A DNA stretch of 64,000 nt. Origin: Paenibacillus sp. FSL W8-0426. Lineage in GTDB: Bacteria; Bacillota; Bacilli; Paenibacillales; Paenibacillaceae. The stretch is from positions 574,001 through 638,000 of the forward strand of contig NZ_CP150203.1 in NCBI RefSeq assembly GCF_037969725.1, in the 5' to 3' direction. The notes under the pieces were generated by a model. That model did not search any database, had not been told where the DNA came from, and saw only the letters and a list, made by a program, of their open reading frames with translations. Made by a program: the position numbers and the translations under genes. Numbering within the stretch: the first letter of the stretch is position 1; each line of letters starts with the position of its first letter. Of the stretch, positions 63,555-64,000 are shown one piece after another.

Positions 63555-63743
63555 ATGGCAACGAAAGGTCACAATGAGGTCAAAGAAAGTTTGAGGGAGA
63601 TGACTCGGATTTTCCGTCCTAAAGATCCCAAAAAATTCGTGAAGGAGTATGTGAAGAAATACCGGATTACGGGTGGATACGAGGAAGAACTGACTTCTGT
63701 GGTCGAGCATGAGCTTGTCAAAATGGATTCTTCCGTATCCTGA
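63555..63743 (+). CDS. Small conserved hypothetical protein
   Basis: 62 residues, basic N-terminal half and an acidic C-terminal half: MATKGHNEVKESLREMTRIF, then RPKDPKKFVKEYVKKYRIT. Probably two or three helices; no recognised domain. GGGAGGG lies before the ATG and a strong terminator follows 38 bp after the stop, so it is a complete single-gene unit. A palindrome over its promoter suggests regulation. Confidence 0.7.
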   Translation: MATKGHNEVKESLREMTRIFRPKDPKKFVKEYVKKYRITGGYEEELTSVVEHELVKMDSSVS

Positions 63744-63780
63744 AACGAACGACCATGAATACTGTTCCGAATATGAATAG

Positions 63781-63821
63781 AACCGTCTACCGGGCATCGG
63801 CTCCGGCAGACGGTTTTTTTT
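63781..63821 (+). terminator. Rho-independent terminator after the small gene
   Basis: AACCGTCT and AGACGGTT with an inner CCGG/CCGG pairing, then eight T residues. Confidence 0.9.
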
Positions 63822-63951
63822 GTTGCTCACTGTTCATTTTGGCTGCTGATCTTGGCGGTAGCGTTCACGATTCTTGCCTGTGTGCTTTTAAGGGGCTGTG
63901 CCTCAGGTCTTCTGCATATATATGGAATTACAACATCGGCAGGAAGGATGA

Positions 63952-64000
63952 ATGCAAGTGGACCCTATATTGAAGACCAAAGAGGAAATCGGCTATATGC
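63952..64000 (+). CDS. Start of a probable type I methionine aminopeptidase (partial)
   Basis: Sixteen codons, MQVDPILKTKEEIGYM, then the window ends. ILKTxxEIxxM is how type I methionine aminopeptidases begin, before the first helix. AGGAAGG lies 4 bp before the ATG and 10 bp before an in-frame GTG at 63958, which may be the true start. No catalytic residue is inside the window. Confidence 0.5.
   Translation, partial: MQVDPILKTKEEIGYM

Overview
The window looks like chromosomal DNA of a Paenibacillus-type member of the Bacillales. This rests on strong GGAGG-type ribosome sites, a moderately GC-rich composition, a guanine-riboswitch-controlled xpt-pbuX pair, a ywqA/ywqB-like SNF2-SWIM pair, an MscL with a zinc-ribbon tail, and btr/feu/bes-style iron genes. 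The genus is an inference. I saw no rRNA, tRNA, CRISPR array, transposase or phage gene.

Layout. 1-2851: the end of a probable sugar-binding protein gene, then a TetR regulator and its likely target, a reductase-hydrolase fusion. 3060-16142: DUF1177, AroM, an M29-type aminopeptidase and an Asp/Glu-hydantoin racemase, followed by a PucR regulator and a complete Dpp/Opp peptide ABC transporter with an M20 peptidase inside it. This looks like one peptide or D-amino-acid scavenging programme. 16661-18275: an isolated pyrK-pyrD pair. Two intergenic regions (5781-5936, 16307-16471) hold clusters of DnaA-box-like 9-mers.

18563-34931: housekeeping and unknown genes: CheW, SNF2 helicase plus SWIM protein, VanY-like lipoprotein, RidA, a copper-amine-oxidase-N-domain protein, GNAT, Gfo/Idh oxidoreductase, a UvrD-type helicase with a zinc-ribbon tail, a zinc-ribbon protein, a TrmB regulator, a Nudix hydrolase and small unknowns. 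35111-38800: MscL, the guanine riboswitch with xpt-pbuX, and a small membrane protein.

38973-61297 is an iron island. Divergent units encode an NIS siderophore pathway resembling staphyloferrin B: SbnA- and SbnB-like enzymes make L-2,3-diaminopropionate, an SbnH-like PLP decarboxylase follows, and there are three IucA/IucC synthetases and an MFS exporter. Next come a binding protein with two FecCD permeases, two AraC regulators fused to binding-protein domains (Btr type), and a second binding protein/FecCD/FecCD set ending in a double-domain esterase, in the order of B. subtilis btr-feuABC-besA. Fur-box-like sites (10/14 to 14/14 matches to the 7-1-7 consensus) precede the transcription units. 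No sbnG, sbnI or transporter ATPase is present, so citrate and the ATPase must come from elsewhere.

The right end holds a degenerate M48-protease-like membrane protein, two small genes and the first codons of a probable methionine aminopeptidase.
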